A DNA stretch of 31,928 nucleotides from CAIWKO01 sp964469155 (GTDB lineage: Bacteria > Bacteroidota > Bacteroidia > Bacteroidales > CAIWKO01): NCBI GenBank assembly GCA_964469155.1, contig CAYXXU010000056.1, positions 1 through 31,928 of the forward strand. The letters are read 5' to 3'. Under the pieces are notes generated by a model, which was not told the DNA's origin, searched no databases, and worked only from the letters and a program-made list of their open reading frames with translations. Both the position numbers and the translations under genes were made by a program. Position 1 is the stretch's first letter, and each line of letters begins with the position of its first letter. Shown in pieces: positions 1 through 8,609 of this stretch.

Positions 1-117
1 TATCCAAATTTCCGATACCAGAAACTGGAAAAAGTGTGTTAATAAGGATCGACTAATTAACTTACAATCAGATCTGTAAAAAAATATCCTAAAAACATTT
101 ACAGGCAAGCAGAAATT
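1..117. other. Window edge, no gene seen
   Basis: No convincing coding sequence. A small inverted repeat (8-bp arms at 109-116 and 120-127, GCAGAAAT / ATTTCTGC, 3-base loop) straddles the stop codon of the minus-strand gene that ends at 118. It is not followed by a clean T-run on the minus strand, so I do not call it a terminator. Confidence 0.4.
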
Positions 118-615
118 CTATTTCTGCACTCTTTTAAAATCAAGCAAGGCTAACTTTTCTATCAGATAGGGCCACATTTCTATGGTCCTCACGTTGGGAA
201 ATAAAGTCACTACTGAAGTTGATTCAAAGGTCTGGCTTTTTTGAACCTTCATTTTGGCCCGGTACTCTAAAGGATATTTTGTGCCGTTCCTGATAAGCAG
301 CAGCGTTTTATAGTTTGCTTGTTTTTCTTTTTTGGCCTTGCCATGGGTGCCTACACAAAAGATCAGTTCTATGGTATTATCGGCCACAGGCTTTGCCAGA
401 TACTTTTCGTTTTCGTAAGTATCAATGATCTTATTGAAACGCTCGTAATGCAAAATATAGAACTTATAGCTGGCCAAATCGACGGGAACCAGTTTCAGTA
501 TGAGCCTGCTTTTAACGGGAAAGGAAAAGCCACTCTTTGCAATGGTATCAAACTTCTGGGCCGAAAGACCAGAAGTAATTAAACCGAAGAACAGGGCCAG
601 GATCAGTTTTTTCAT
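118..615 (-). CDS. Small exported protein of unknown function
   Basis: A 165-residue protein that begins with a clear Sec signal peptide (MKKLILALFFGLITSGLSAQ, cleavage expected after the AQ). The mature part is a mixed alpha/beta sequence rich in Lys with no motif I recognise. It starts 51 bases after the stop of the lipase-like gene upstream, in the same direction, and I see no -7 box of its own, so the two are probably cotranscribed. The likely location is periplasm or outer surface. The signal peptide and normal protein composition make it a credible gene, but the function is unknown. Confidence 0.75.
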   Translation of the reverse strand: MKKLILALFFGLITSGLSAQKFDTIAKSGFSFPVKSRLILKLVPVDLASYKFYILHYERFNKIIDTYENEKYLAKPVADNTIELIFCVGTHGKAKKEKQANYKTLLLIRNGTKYPLEYRAKMKVQKSQTFESTSVVTLFPNVRTIEMWPYLIEKLALLDFKRVQK

Positions 616-666
616 TTTATTTTCTTTTAAACATTTATATTTTGAAACCCATTACCTTACCCTGCC

Positions 667-1680
667 TTATATGGGTGCAGGCGGAGGATGTAATATCAGC
701 GAAACTATCTGTGATATGGCTTTTTTCGATTCTTTTAAGGAGGTAAGCATTATCCAGTCGTGGAACATGCGGGGATATTCAAAGTAATTCATCGCAAGGC
801 CTTTTTGCTGCATAATGGATCTCAGTTTGCGGCAATCGGCCAAAAGGATATCATGAGTACCGATAAACAGGCTGATACGGGGAAGCCCTTCCAAAGAGCC
901 GTTGATGGGGCTTACGAGGTAGTTATCCGTGCCTGTGGGGCCTGCCCAGGCTTTACCCGCCATCACTAAAGTACTTGCCCGCAACGTAACATCTTTCTTT
1001 TGAATTTCTTTGATTTCAGGGTTGGCCATGCTTACATCAAGCCAGGGACATAACAATATGATCTGAGCTGCCTGAGGTATTCCATCATTCTTTTGTTTTT
1101 CTGCCAGTGCCAGCGCCAGACCGCCACCGGCCGAGTCGCCCATTAAGAAAACGTCGGAGGCATTGGCTTTATTTAAAAGGTCGCCGTAAATGGCATACAG
1201 CATGACAAAAGCCTCAGTATACGTGGAAGCCGGGGCCAGCGGATAATCGGGAATGATAAAAGTGCAATGGGTAGCGCTAATGATGTTGGCCGCGAATTTC
1301 CAGTGCTGACGGAATATACTGTTGATGTAGCCGCCACCATGAAGGAACAGAACATATTTGCCCGATGCTTTTCCTTTGGGTGAAATGGTGTATACGTTGC
1401 GGCCGCATACCTGGGTGATATCTATTGTAAATTCAGAAAATAGGTGTTTGGGGATGGAGGCTGCCTCAGAAACAAAATGTTCTTTGCCCAGTTTTTTTTT
1501 AATGCTGTTTTTGGGCAGGAATAATTTTGCGGCACATTTTAAAACCTTCACGTTGAAGCTCGGGGCAAGGGGATGAATATAAACGCTGGAGGTATCTTTG
1601 GCCGGCTGCCCCTGAAGGCTCAGCGAAAACTGCAGTAAAATAAATATTGCCAGTAAGGATCTGTTGATACGGACACTCAT
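667..1680 (-). CDS. Exported alpha/beta hydrolase, hormone-sensitive-lipase (Abhydrolase_3) family
   Basis: A 337-residue hydrolase of the HSL/family IV esterase type. Visible hallmarks are the oxyanion-hole motif HGGGY at residues 114-118, the nucleophile elbow GDSAGG with Ser183, the acid in GTHDILLAD (Asp277) and the catalytic His307 in FHDW. All triad members are present, so an active carboxylesterase or lipase is expected. Substrates in this family are usually short to medium acyl esters; the one used here cannot be read from the sequence. Residues 1-25 form a signal peptide (hydrophobic run ILLQFSLSLQG), which places it outside the inner membrane. A second member of the family lies at 7478-8410 but lacks a signal. 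A -7 box lies just upstream (1702-1709). Confidence 0.9.
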   Translation of the reverse strand: MSVRINRSLLAIFILLQFSLSLQGQPAKDTSSVYIHPLAPSFNVKVLKCAAKLFLPKNSIKKKLGKEHFVSEAASIPKHLFSEFTIDITQVCGRNVYTISPKGKASGKYVLFLHGGGYINSIFRQHWKFAANIISATHCTFIIPDYPLAPASTYTEAFVMLYAIYGDLLNKANASDVFLMGDSAGGGLALALAEKQKNDGIPQAAQIILLCPWLDVSMANPEIKEIQKKDVTLRASTLVMAGKAWAGPTGTDNYLVSPINGSLEGLPRISLFIGTHDILLADCRKLRSIMQQKGLAMNYFEYPRMFHDWIMLTSLKESKKAISQIVSLILHPPPAPI

Positions 1681-1701
1681 TACCTTTTGTTATAATTCCA
1701 C

Positions 1702-1709
1702 CAAATGTA
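1702..1709 (-). promoter_or_regulatory. Bacteroidota-type -7 box for the exported hydrolase
   Basis: On the minus strand this reads TACATTTG, matching the TAnnTTTG consensus. It lies 22 bases upstream of the ATG at 1680. I do not see a convincing -33 TTTG at the right spacing, so the call rests on the -7 element alone. Confidence 0.4.
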
Positions 1710-1869
1710 TCCCTTTTCTCTTAAAGCCGGTTAATATTTAACATGTTTTTTCTATCGCAGAGGAAGAACGATATGCCTTACATAATACAAAAATAGCAAG
1801 AATTGAATTGTTTCACACGCTGCGAAAGACTCGTACAAGCCATGCTTCGGAACGAACCAGGAGCCAAGT

Positions 1870-3507
1870 TTATTCCTTCAGAAATATCATCGATAAAAAG
1901 GTCGTATCGTTTTTTACTTTAATGATATACATACCTCTGGCAAGCCTCCTTACATCAATCTCAGTTTGTGCTGAACTAAAAGGTTGTTGTAATAAGAGCC
2001 TGCCATTGAGATCATAGACAGAAATTTGAGTGTTGCTGTGTGGGGTTGGAATTTTGATGGTAAGTTTGTCGCAGGCTGGATTTGGAAAGACCATTGATGC
2101 AGAGTAAGAATTGTTTTCATCTGCAATGCCATTAGCTGTGAGTAATTTTGCAAAAAAATAATCCTCCGAACCTGCATTTACCATGGTAGTACTACCAAAT
2201 GTAACTTCAGGGCTCATAAAATATCCGGTTATGTATACATTCCCATTAGCATCCAGGCAAATACCAATACTACTTTCCAAATAAGTTGAACCGGGGGCCT
2301 CACTTATACCCCACAGTGGGTTTCCTATATTATCAAATTTAGCAACGAAAATATCGCCGCTTCCCTGATTCTTAAGTGTATCATCGCCAATAGTCAACAT
2401 GTTACCTGTGTACCATCCTGTAAGATAGAAACTACCATTGCCTGCCACATCAAGCCCAAACCCATAATCATTGCCGTTGCTACCGATACTTTTTGCCCAG
2501 ATTGAATTGCCAGCAGTATCGTTTTGCGCAACAAAAACATCAAAGGAGACATTAGACGTATTGTATAATGTATCGTTTCCATATGGAAGACTGTTTCCAG
2601 AAAACATACCTGCAAGGGTGAGTAATCCATTCTTGCCTATAACGATGCGGTTGCCAACTTCATTTTGTGATCCTCCGAATCTTTTTGCCCATAATACGTT
2701 TCCCACGCCACTATACTTTACTAAAAATATATCATTGCTGCCCGCTGAGAACAAAGTATCGGAACCAAATATCAAGGACGGACTGTTGAATGAACCGGTA
2801 ATATAAGTATTGCCTTCGTTATCGGTAGTGATGCCGCGGGGAAGATCATCTCCTGAACCACCATTGCCATGAGCCCAAATCACATTTCCCGAACTATCAT
2901 ATTTGGCAGCAAACATATCTTGAGCAGTGGAGGTTGCAATCTGGTAACTGCCCATCATGAAAGAAGGTCCGTTATAATGTCCGGTGAAATAACAATTCCC
3001 CAAAGTGTCGAGGCTGACAGCATCACCGGTTTCATACCCGCTTCCTCCGGCATTTTTAGCCCAAAGGAGATTGCCTGAAGCATCATACTTTGCGGTAAAA
3101 ATATCCCAATTCCCGTTATTAGCCAGTTTCTGTCCTTCAATTATTAAAGTATCGCTGGCAAAATATCCTGTAATATAAGAATTGCCTTTCTGATCAATAC
3201 ATATTCCGGCAACAGTTTCGTCTGAGGTCCCACCGGCACTTTTAGCCCATAACACATCTCCTAAAGGATTGTATTTGACAATAAATACATCGCCACCGCC
3301 TTTACTGATTAAGGCTTCCGCTCCAAAAAATATCGTATCGCTGCTGAAGTAACCCGAAACAAAAATGTTCCCCTGGGTATCCGTTTTTATCCCATTACCT
3401 CCATCTTGACCAATGCCTCCGGCACTCTTCGCCAAATCCCAGTTTTGAGCATGTATTTGCATGCCCATTACTATAAGAAGTATTGAAAAACTAATGGTGC
3501 GCTTCAT
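1870..3507 (-). CDS. SBBP beta-propeller repeat protein with T9SS C-terminal sorting domain
   Basis: A 545-residue secreted protein. Residues 1-20 are a signal peptide ending in IHAQ. The body holds seven repeats with the pattern GN-x-Y-I/F-T-G-Y/S-F followed by D-I-F-x-x-K-Y-x-x-x-G-N-x-x-W-A-K-x-x-G-G, typical of the SBBP seven-bladed beta-propeller family. The last ~80 residues are a type A T9SS sorting domain (VFPNPACDKLTIKIP, then SVYDLNGRLL, then RLARGMYIIKV). The protein should therefore cross the outer membrane by T9SS and end up on the surface or in the medium. Ligand or partner is unknown. It is a single transcription unit: the flanking gaps are 189 and 249 bases, and a plausible promoter lies upstream. 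Confidence 0.9.
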   Translation of the reverse strand: MKRTISFSILLIVMGMQIHAQNWDLAKSAGGIGQDGGNGIKTDTQGNIFVSGYFSSDTIFFGAEALISKGGGDVFIVKYNPLGDVLWAKSAGGTSDETVAGICIDQKGNSYITGYFASDTLIIEGQKLANNGNWDIFTAKYDASGNLLWAKNAGGSGYETGDAVSLDTLGNCYFTGHYNGPSFMMGSYQIATSTAQDMFAAKYDSSGNVIWAHGNGGSGDDLPRGITTDNEGNTYITGSFNSPSLIFGSDTLFSAGSNDIFLVKYSGVGNVLWAKRFGGSQNEVGNRIVIGKNGLLTLAGMFSGNSLPYGNDTLYNTSNVSFDVFVAQNDTAGNSIWAKSIGSNGNDYGFGLDVAGNGSFYLTGWYTGNMLTIGDDTLKNQGSGDIFVAKFDNIGNPLWGISEAPGSTYLESSIGICLDANGNVYITGYFMSPEVTFGSTTMVNAGSEDYFFAKLLTANGIADENNSYSASMVFPNPACDKLTIKIPTPHSNTQISVYDLNGRLLLQQPFSSAQTEIDVRRLARGMYIIKVKNDTTFLSMIFLKE

Positions 3508-3588
3508 TTCGAAAATTTTTTATGTTTTAAAAATTAACTTTCAGTCCAGGACACAATAGCCAGGAGTCAATTCTATTTAATTTCCTCC

Positions 3589-3621
3589 CAAATTTATCCA
3601 TTTTCCCTAAATTCCGATCAA
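3589..3621 (-). promoter_or_regulatory. Candidate promoter of the SBBP-repeat gene
   Basis: On the minus strand a -7 box TAAATTTG (3596-3589) is preceded by TTG at 3621-3619 with a 22-base spacer. This fits the Bacteroidota TTTG-N(17-23)-TAnnTTTG pattern. The box is about 80 bases upstream of the ATG at 3507. Confidence 0.4.
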
Positions 3622-3756
3622 TATTTTATGAGTTTTTTCTTTGGAAAAAGTACAGCATAATTACGTATTGCTCTATCAGTAAGGGTGGTGCTACCAGACT
3701 TTTTCTTTCTTTACATGGAAAAGGTGCGAATAGGCCCATCCAAAATAAAAAAAGGA

Positions 3757-4929
3757 TTAATACGAATGCGAATCGGCATTGATTTCCTCAATATCCGTTT
3801 TCTTACTGTCAATGGATCGCCAGGCATAACAGATGTATATTAATACAAAGGGTACCAGTAGCGAAACATAGCTCATTACTGTTAATGTATAGAAACTGGA
3901 TGAACTGTTTTCAATAGTCAATGAGCTTTGCAGGTCGAAGGTAGATGGATAATAAGCCGTGTGGTTGAAACCGGCCAATAAGAACAAGGAAAATACAGTC
4001 AGGACGGTCCCTAAACCTGTAATCCAGATACCTTTGGTGGTGAATCTGGCGAAAAAGGGCAGGGAACGTATTATCCCCCATAATACCAAAACCACGCCTA
4101 CTAAAAACAGAACCGCAACTACTGGTATGGCAATCAGATTATGAAAATACTTAAACGGTTCCATGATCACCTCTTTGGTAGCAGGATTTACCGCAAAACC
4201 ATCAGATAGCAATAACAAAGCTGCGAAGGTCAGAAAGAAAACCACAAAAGGAATGGCATTGTAAAGCAGTTGTTTTTTGGTGCGTTCGATAATTTCAGCA
4301 TGGTTCACCCGGTTCATAAAATATAGAATGGCCAGTACACGGGCCAGGAAAAATACGGTCAACCCGAGGGCAAGGTTCTGGATATTTAAGGCAGCTTCCA
4401 AACCATGGGCAGGACCTTTCCATTCGGATATTACCGGCATAACATCACCTGTTAAGAGTGTCAGATTCATTTTATTTACAGAAAATGCCGAACCGGTAAA
4501 GAAGGTAGATACGGCAGCTCCCACCAGCACCGTGCCCAGCAGCCCGTTGATGAAGAGCATAGTTTCGAAAAAGCGTTTCCCGAAAAGGTTGTTGGGTTTT
4601 TTGCGGTATTCATAGGATACGGCCTGAACCACATAAGCAATCAATATTAACATCCAAACCCAATAGGCTCCCCCAAAACTTGTGGAGTAGAACAAAGGAA
4701 AAGAGGCAAAAAATGCACCCCCAAATGTAACGAGGGTGGTGAAGGTAAACTCCCATTTCCGGCCTAAAATATTCACCAGAATGGTTCTTTCGTCTTCAGT
4801 TTTTCCAAGGGTATAAATAAGCGTTTGACCACCCTGAACGAACATCAGAAAAACAAGGAGGGCACCCAGTAGTGAAATTATGATCCACCAATACTGTTGC
4901 AATGCGATATAGGAAAATGTTTCAAACAT
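3757..4929 (-). CDS. cydB: Cytochrome bd quinol oxidase subunit II
   Basis: A 390-residue polytopic membrane protein, about eight or nine hydrophobic helices, matching CydB. It is the second subunit of the bd-type terminal oxidase, which oxidises quinol and reduces oxygen to water at the cytoplasmic membrane without pumping protons. The N-terminal part (QYWWIIISLLGALLVFLMFVQ, then GGQTL) is CydB-like as found in Bacteroidota. It starts 20 bases after the stop of cydA on the same strand and is the last gene of the operon. No clear terminator hairpin is visible downstream (3508-3756). Confidence 0.95.
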   Translation of the reverse strand: MFETFSYIALQQYWWIIISLLGALLVFLMFVQGGQTLIYTLGKTEDERTILVNILGRKWEFTFTTLVTFGGAFFASFPLFYSTSFGGAYWVWMLILIAYVVQAVSYEYRKKPNNLFGKRFFETMLFINGLLGTVLVGAAVSTFFTGSAFSVNKMNLTLLTGDVMPVISEWKGPAHGLEAALNIQNLALGLTVFFLARVLAILYFMNRVNHAEIIERTKKQLLYNAIPFVVFFLTFAALLLLSDGFAVNPATKEVIMEPFKYFHNLIAIPVVAVLFLVGVVLVLWGIIRSLPFFARFTTKGIWITGLGTVLTVFSLFLLAGFNHTAYYPSTFDLQSSLTIENSSSSFYTLTVMSYVSLLVPFVLIYICYAWRSIDSKKTDIEEINADSHSY

Positions 4930-4949
4930 AGCTGTAATATTTTATAAGG

Positions 4950-6515
4950 TTAATTGGTTTTTGTTTTTTCTGCAATTTCGGCAGCCGGGCCTTTCCTAAT
5001 CTGCGAGAGCATGATCTTTATTTCAGCTATGAGCAGGCCGGTAAAGATGACCAAAAAGAGCCAGAAGGTAATTTGAACCGATGATGATTTTACCTGCGAT
5101 ACGGCAGCTATGGTGGGCAGTATATCCTGTATTACCCAGGGCTGACGACCCAGTTCGGCCACTATCCATCCCAACTCAGAAGCGATATAAGCCAATGGTA
5201 TGGTCCAGAGGGCGGTGTATAAAACCAGACGGTTCTTTTGAAGCTTGTCTTTTTTAAGCAAAATAAGCACTACCAGGAATAACAGAATAAAATGTAGACC
5301 CAGAAATACCATGATCCTGAACGAATAAAAGGTAGAAGGCACATCGGGTATGAGCTCATTTACATCGCGGCCGGCATAATAACCATAACCGAAATGGGCG
5401 TAGTTCTCATTAAAGCGGGCTAAGGCAACATTGGCCAGGCTATCGTTGCCGGCTTTCTTTGCATTTTTATATTCGGCCAGCGAAGTGATGGCTATTCTGC
5501 CTTTTTCGCTACGTTCGACGTACGATGGTATTTTGTGTTCCTTATTGCCTTTCACAAGATCGTAAATGCCTGGCACATAGGCATTGGGGTCGAGAAATGC
5601 CATATACGACAGCATATTTGGTATCTCAATCTTAAAAGCATAATCCTGTTTTTTGGGATCAGTTTCATTAGGATTTTTTTGCAATAAACCTATGGCAGCC
5701 AGGGGAGCGTTTTGTTGTCCGTCGTAGAGATTTTCCATAGCGGCAAATTTCATGGGCTGGTATTTAGCCATGTTGCGGGCCGAGCCGTCGCCGGTAACTA
5801 TGATCAGCACAGAGGCTAAGATTCCGAACCAGGCCGCTATTTTAATGCTTTTCTTTGCAAAAACTTGTTCCCTGTTTTTTAGCAGATACCAGGCGCATAC
5901 ACCTATAACAAAAATGGCCGACAAAACATAAGCTGACAACACGGTGTGAAAGAATTTATTAGTGGCCACAGGCGACAAGGCTACTTCCCAGAAATTGACC
6001 ATTTCGTTGCGTGCCGTATCAGCATTGAATCTCATACCCGCCGGATATTGCATCCAGGCATTGGCAATCAATATCCATAAGGCGGATAGGTTTGAGCCGA
6101 TGGCAACCAGCCAGGTAGAGGCCAGATGGAATTTTTTGCTTACCTTGTTCCATCCAAAAAACATCACGGCAATAAAAGTACTTTCCAGAAAGAAAGCCAT
6201 GATGCCTTCAATTGCCAGTGGCGCTCCGAAAATATCGCCGACAAACCAGGAGTAGTTGGACCAGTTGGTGCCGAACTCAAATTCGAGTATAATTCCGGTG
6301 GCCACACCTATGGCAAAGTTGATGCCGAAGAGTGTCATCCAGAATTTTGTAATGCGTTTCCATTCAGGGTTACCCGTTCGTACGTATTGGGTTTCCATAA
6401 AAGCAACAATAAATGACAGACCCAGGGTTAAAGGCACAAACAACCAATGATACATTGCTGTGAGTGCAAATTGCGCCCGCGACCAGTCGACCAATGAAAA
6501 ATCTACATGTTCCAT
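4950..6515 (-). CDS. cydA: Cytochrome bd quinol oxidase subunit I
   Basis: A 521-residue CydA. Haem-ligand positions can be aligned: His23 in AMYHWLFVPLTLG (E. coli His19, haem b595), His190 in NKFFHTVLSAYV (E. coli His186, haem b558) and Met402 in FYSFRIMVFLG (E. coli Met393, haem b558). The conserved acidic pair is Glu103 and Glu111 (LAIEGIMAFFLEST). The quinol-binding Q-loop residues Lys256 and Glu261 are in MKFAAME, and the GRQPW signature is at 456-460. All catalytic features are intact. It lies 7 bases downstream of the DUF4492 gene and 20 bases upstream of cydB, so the four-gene block is an operon. Confidence 0.97.
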   Translation of the reverse strand: MEHVDFSLVDWSRAQFALTAMYHWLFVPLTLGLSFIVAFMETQYVRTGNPEWKRITKFWMTLFGINFAIGVATGIILEFEFGTNWSNYSWFVGDIFGAPLAIEGIMAFFLESTFIAVMFFGWNKVSKKFHLASTWLVAIGSNLSALWILIANAWMQYPAGMRFNADTARNEMVNFWEVALSPVATNKFFHTVLSAYVLSAIFVIGVCAWYLLKNREQVFAKKSIKIAAWFGILASVLIIVTGDGSARNMAKYQPMKFAAMENLYDGQQNAPLAAIGLLQKNPNETDPKKQDYAFKIEIPNMLSYMAFLDPNAYVPGIYDLVKGNKEHKIPSYVERSEKGRIAITSLAEYKNAKKAGNDSLANVALARFNENYAHFGYGYYAGRDVNELIPDVPSTFYSFRIMVFLGLHFILLFLVVLILLKKDKLQKNRLVLYTALWTIPLAYIASELGWIVAELGRQPWVIQDILPTIAAVSQVKSSSVQITFWLFLVIFTGLLIAEIKIMLSQIRKGPAAEIAEKTKTN

Positions 6516-6522
6516 ACTTTTT

Positions 6523-6723
6523 TTATTTAGTTAATTGTTTGATTACGTAGTTACTTCGCTCTTCGTCGGTATTGAAATTTGTGTTCAGAAAATTCGGGAA
6601 AAAGAATATTCTCAGGACAACAAATATTATGATCAACTTAATGAGAATGATTATCCAGAGTTTTTTACCCACGGTCATGCTTCTGAATCCCTGATAGTAA
6701 AACTGAAAGATCTTTTTTATCAT
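6523..6723 (-). CDS. DUF4492 small membrane protein of the cyd operon
   Basis: A 66-residue protein with one long transmembrane helix (about residues 20-44, LWIIILIKLIIIFVVLRIFF) preceded by an aromatic/basic segment (FYYQGFRSMTVGKK). This matches DUF4492, a Bacteroidota family I know as a neighbour of cydA. Its ATG overlaps the TGA of the upstream gene in an ATGA arrangement (6720-6723), and cydA follows after 7 bases. By analogy with the small CydX/CydH subunits of other bd oxidases it may be an accessory subunit or assembly factor; that role is inference. It is unrelated in sequence to CydX as far as I can see. Confidence 0.85.
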   Translation of the reverse strand: MIKKIFQFYYQGFRSMTVGKKLWIIILIKLIIIFVVLRIFFFPNFLNTNFNTDEERSNYVIKQLTK

Positions 6724-7334
6724 TTTGTCTTTTTCAATTCTATAACTTCTCCGTTCATGCTGATTCTGTCTGTTCCTGAAACGCTGTCAAGGGTTTTTGG
6801 TATCGACTTATATTGTCCGGAGATACTGTCTAAAATTTCAAATTCCATTTTATGAACCTGGTAATAATCAAAAGTCGAGTCATTAATAAAGCGACCGATC
6901 TTATACCACCAATGACCGCCATCTCCTCCGGCCCAGGCTAAAGTGTATGGTTCGGAAAATGTTTTTTTCTTTATGTCAAGTGCCCGGAGATAAAGATTCA
7001 CGCCCACTTCTCCTTCCCGGTAATAGGTCAGCCAATAAAGATCTTTATTGATCAGTTTATATGAGTAGGCCCATCCGTATATTTCCGGACATATTACACT
7101 GCCATTGTCCAGCCGGATACAACATTTATACAGAAACCTGCCGGTGTCGAAAGTGAAAACCATGGGTTTGTCATTAATGCTGTTAGTCCAGCCGATATTA
7201 TAGGCTGAGGTGAATTTAGTGTCGAAAAGTGTAAGGTACTCTGACAGGGATAATGTATCAGGCTTTGCAGCCTGCGATCTTGAAAAAACTAATACTGTGA
7301 ACAGCAAAGCTGTCAGAAAAAGCTGTAGTTTCAT
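6720..7334 (-). CDS. Exported protein of unknown function, first gene of the cyd operon
   Basis: I place the start at the ATG at 7332-7334, giving 204 residues with a normal signal peptide (MKLQLFLTALLFTVLVFSRS). The longer reading frame from 7370 would begin almost at the -7 box at 7372-7379 and adds an unlikely leader. The mature part is rich in Trp, Tyr and Gly (WAGGDGGHWWYKIG), suggesting a beta fold. The stop overlaps the DUF4492 start by four bases (ATGA), so the two are translationally coupled and the gene belongs to the cyd operon. I do not recognise the family. A periplasmic role linked to the oxidase is possible but unproven. Confidence 0.75.
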   Translation of the reverse strand: MKLQLFLTALLFTVLVFSRSQAAKPDTLSLSEYLTLFDTKFTSAYNIGWTNSINDKPMVFTFDTGRFLYKCCIRLDNGSVICPEIYGWAYSYKLINKDLYWLTYYREGEVGVNLYLRALDIKKKTFSEPYTLAWAGGDGGHWWYKIGRFINDSTFDYYQVHKMEFEILDSISGQYKSIPKTLDSVSGTDRISMNGEVIELKKTK

Positions 7335-7371
7335 TTTTATGATCATGTTGAGCAGCCTTGCTGCGTGCATT

Positions 7372-7379
7372 CAAAGTTA
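7372..7379 (-). promoter_or_regulatory. -7 box of the cyd operon
   Basis: The minus strand reads TAACTTTG, a match to TAnnTTTG, 37 bases upstream of the ATG at 7334. A start site a few bases further on would exclude the longer start at 7370. No good -33 element at the usual spacing is visible. Confidence 0.4.
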
Positions 7380-7440
7380 ATACTTTTTATTTCAGGTTTT
7401 TCAGCCTTCATCAAATGAATTAATTGATTAGCAGAGTTGG

Positions 7441-7466
7441 GAGACGCAATCTTTCGCCAGCCAGGG
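7441..7466. repeat. 26-bp dispersed repeat, copy 1
   Basis: Begins GAGACGCAATC and ends CGCCAGCCAGGG. It matches 10297-10322 at 24 of 26 positions. In this copy the end runs into a perfect inverted repeat GCCAGCC-AG-GGCTGGC (7456-7471), which lies just after the stop codon of the minus-strand hydrolase at 7478 and may fold in its mRNA. Confidence 0.6.
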
Positions 7467-7477
7467 CTGGCAGCCGG

Positions 7478-8410
7478 TTATGTTTTGTTTATTCTTAAAT
7501 ATTTCTTAATAAATTCAGCTATTTCATTCATTGCTTCGGTGGCTTCCTTAAACATGGGAGCTAATAGCGGATAACAATGAACCATCCCTGTTCCTGATCT
7601 GAATCTGATATCCACTCCTGCTTCCTTTGCTTTTAAGTAGAATTTTTCACCATCTTCATACAACTCATCATCTATGCCAGAATTTATCAAAATGGGTGGT
7701 AATCCTTTTAAATCGCCAAACAAAGGAGAGATTAAAGGGAAGGTGGCGTTGCTGCTTCCCACATAATACTTACTAAAAACAAACCATGAATTCATGGGAG
7801 CCAGTGATACCTTGTTTTTTGTTCTATAACTATTACTTGAGCAAGTCAGGTCTGTCCAGGGCGAAATTGCAACCGAAGCTGCAGGTAACGGTATGTTTTG
7901 CTCTTTCAAAGCCAGAAGAGTCGCCAGGCATAAACCGCCACCAGCCGATTCGCCAGCTATAATTACATTTTCAGGCTTAATCCCGGAAGAAAGAATCCAT
8001 TTATATATTTTTACTGAGTCATCTAAAGCAGCGGGGAATGTATGTTCAGGAGCAAGTCTGTATTCATAGAGCAAATTAGTTACTCCGGTGTTCTTTGCAA
8101 ATTTTGAAACAAATCCCCTATGGTCGCTGCACGAACCAGAAACATATCCACCACCATGAACATATAAAACCACTTTATAAGGATCTGCACCCTGGGGTAT
8201 TAACCATTCTGATTTCATTCCTTCGATGCATTGCTCCTTAATGGTAACGCCTTCGGGAATGCGGGAGAATTTAGCTGCTCCTTTCTCACAACTTTCCCTA
8301 AATCCTGCAATAGAAGTTTTTGAATCGAAAACTTCTTTTTTTAATTTACCCTGTAACAGATGTCTGTTTCTCAACAGAAAGTTGAACATCTTACTTTTAA
8401 AACTTGCCAT
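7478..8410 (-). CDS. Cytoplasmic alpha/beta hydrolase, hormone-sensitive-lipase (Abhydrolase_3) family
   Basis: A 310-residue HSL-type esterase/lipase. The oxyanion motif HGGG is at 85-88 (YVHGGGYVSG), the nucleophile Ser155 lies in GESAGGG, the acid is Asp248 in GIDDELYED and the His is 278 in MVHCY. The triad is complete, so it should be active on acyl esters; the natural substrate is unknown. There is no signal peptide, unlike the paralogue at 667-1680. The family-typical N-terminal cap helices are present. It stands alone: upstream is the attC-like structured repeat (8430-8560), whose end is 20 bases before this ATG, and downstream is the cyd operon promoter. Confidence 0.92.
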   Translation of the reverse strand: MASFKSKMFNFLLRNRHLLQGKLKKEVFDSKTSIAGFRESCEKGAAKFSRIPEGVTIKEQCIEGMKSEWLIPQGADPYKVVLYVHGGGYVSGSCSDHRGFVSKFAKNTGVTNLLYEYRLAPEHTFPAALDDSVKIYKWILSSGIKPENVIIAGESAGGGLCLATLLALKEQNIPLPAASVAISPWTDLTCSSNSYRTKNKVSLAPMNSWFVFSKYYVGSSNATFPLISPLFGDLKGLPPILINSGIDDELYEDGEKFYLKAKEAGVDIRFRSGTGMVHCYPLLAPMFKEATEAMNEIAEFIKKYLRINKT

Positions 8411-8417
8411 GATCAGA

Positions 8418-8432
8418 GTACTATTTTAATAA
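8418..8432. repeat. 15-bp direct repeat, copy 1
   Basis: GTACTATTTTAATAA is repeated exactly at 10322-10336. Both copies overlap the outer edge of an attC-like inverted repeat, so the two elements share their edge sequence. Confidence 0.55.
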
Positions 8433-8560
8433 TAACGGTCGGCGGTATGCGCCGCTGGGGATTTCGGTGCTGCGTCTGTATCACCCGTTACGAAATGAGA
8501 TGAGAGCTAAAACGCTTGAAATACCACAAAACCCCTATGGCGTATGACCGCTTGTTGTGT
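8430..8560 (-). repeat. attC-like structured inverted repeat A
   Basis: Plus-strand ends are TAATAAC (8430-8436) and GTTGTGT (8554-8560). Inside them, imperfect complementary arms run 8437-8460 (ending CCGCTGGGG) and 8532-8553 (beginning CCCCTATGG). A nested inner arm pair is ATTTCG (8461-8466) with CGAAAT (8491-8496). Read on the minus strand this gives ACACAAC - arm - loop - arm - GTTATTA, 131 bases, the size and layout of an integron attC site. It lies 49 bases after the stop of the glycosylase gene (8610) and directly before the next minus-strand gene. The classic RYYYAAC/GTTRRRY boxes are only approximated, so attC identity is inference. Confidence 0.4.
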
Positions 8561-8609
8561 GCCGTATTTATCAATGCTCAAGTGTTTAAAATATAATATT
8601 GTCTTTTGT

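Noticed and set aside
109..127. Terminator of the first minus-strand gene
   Set aside because: The hairpin overlaps the stop codon and no T-run follows on the minus strand.
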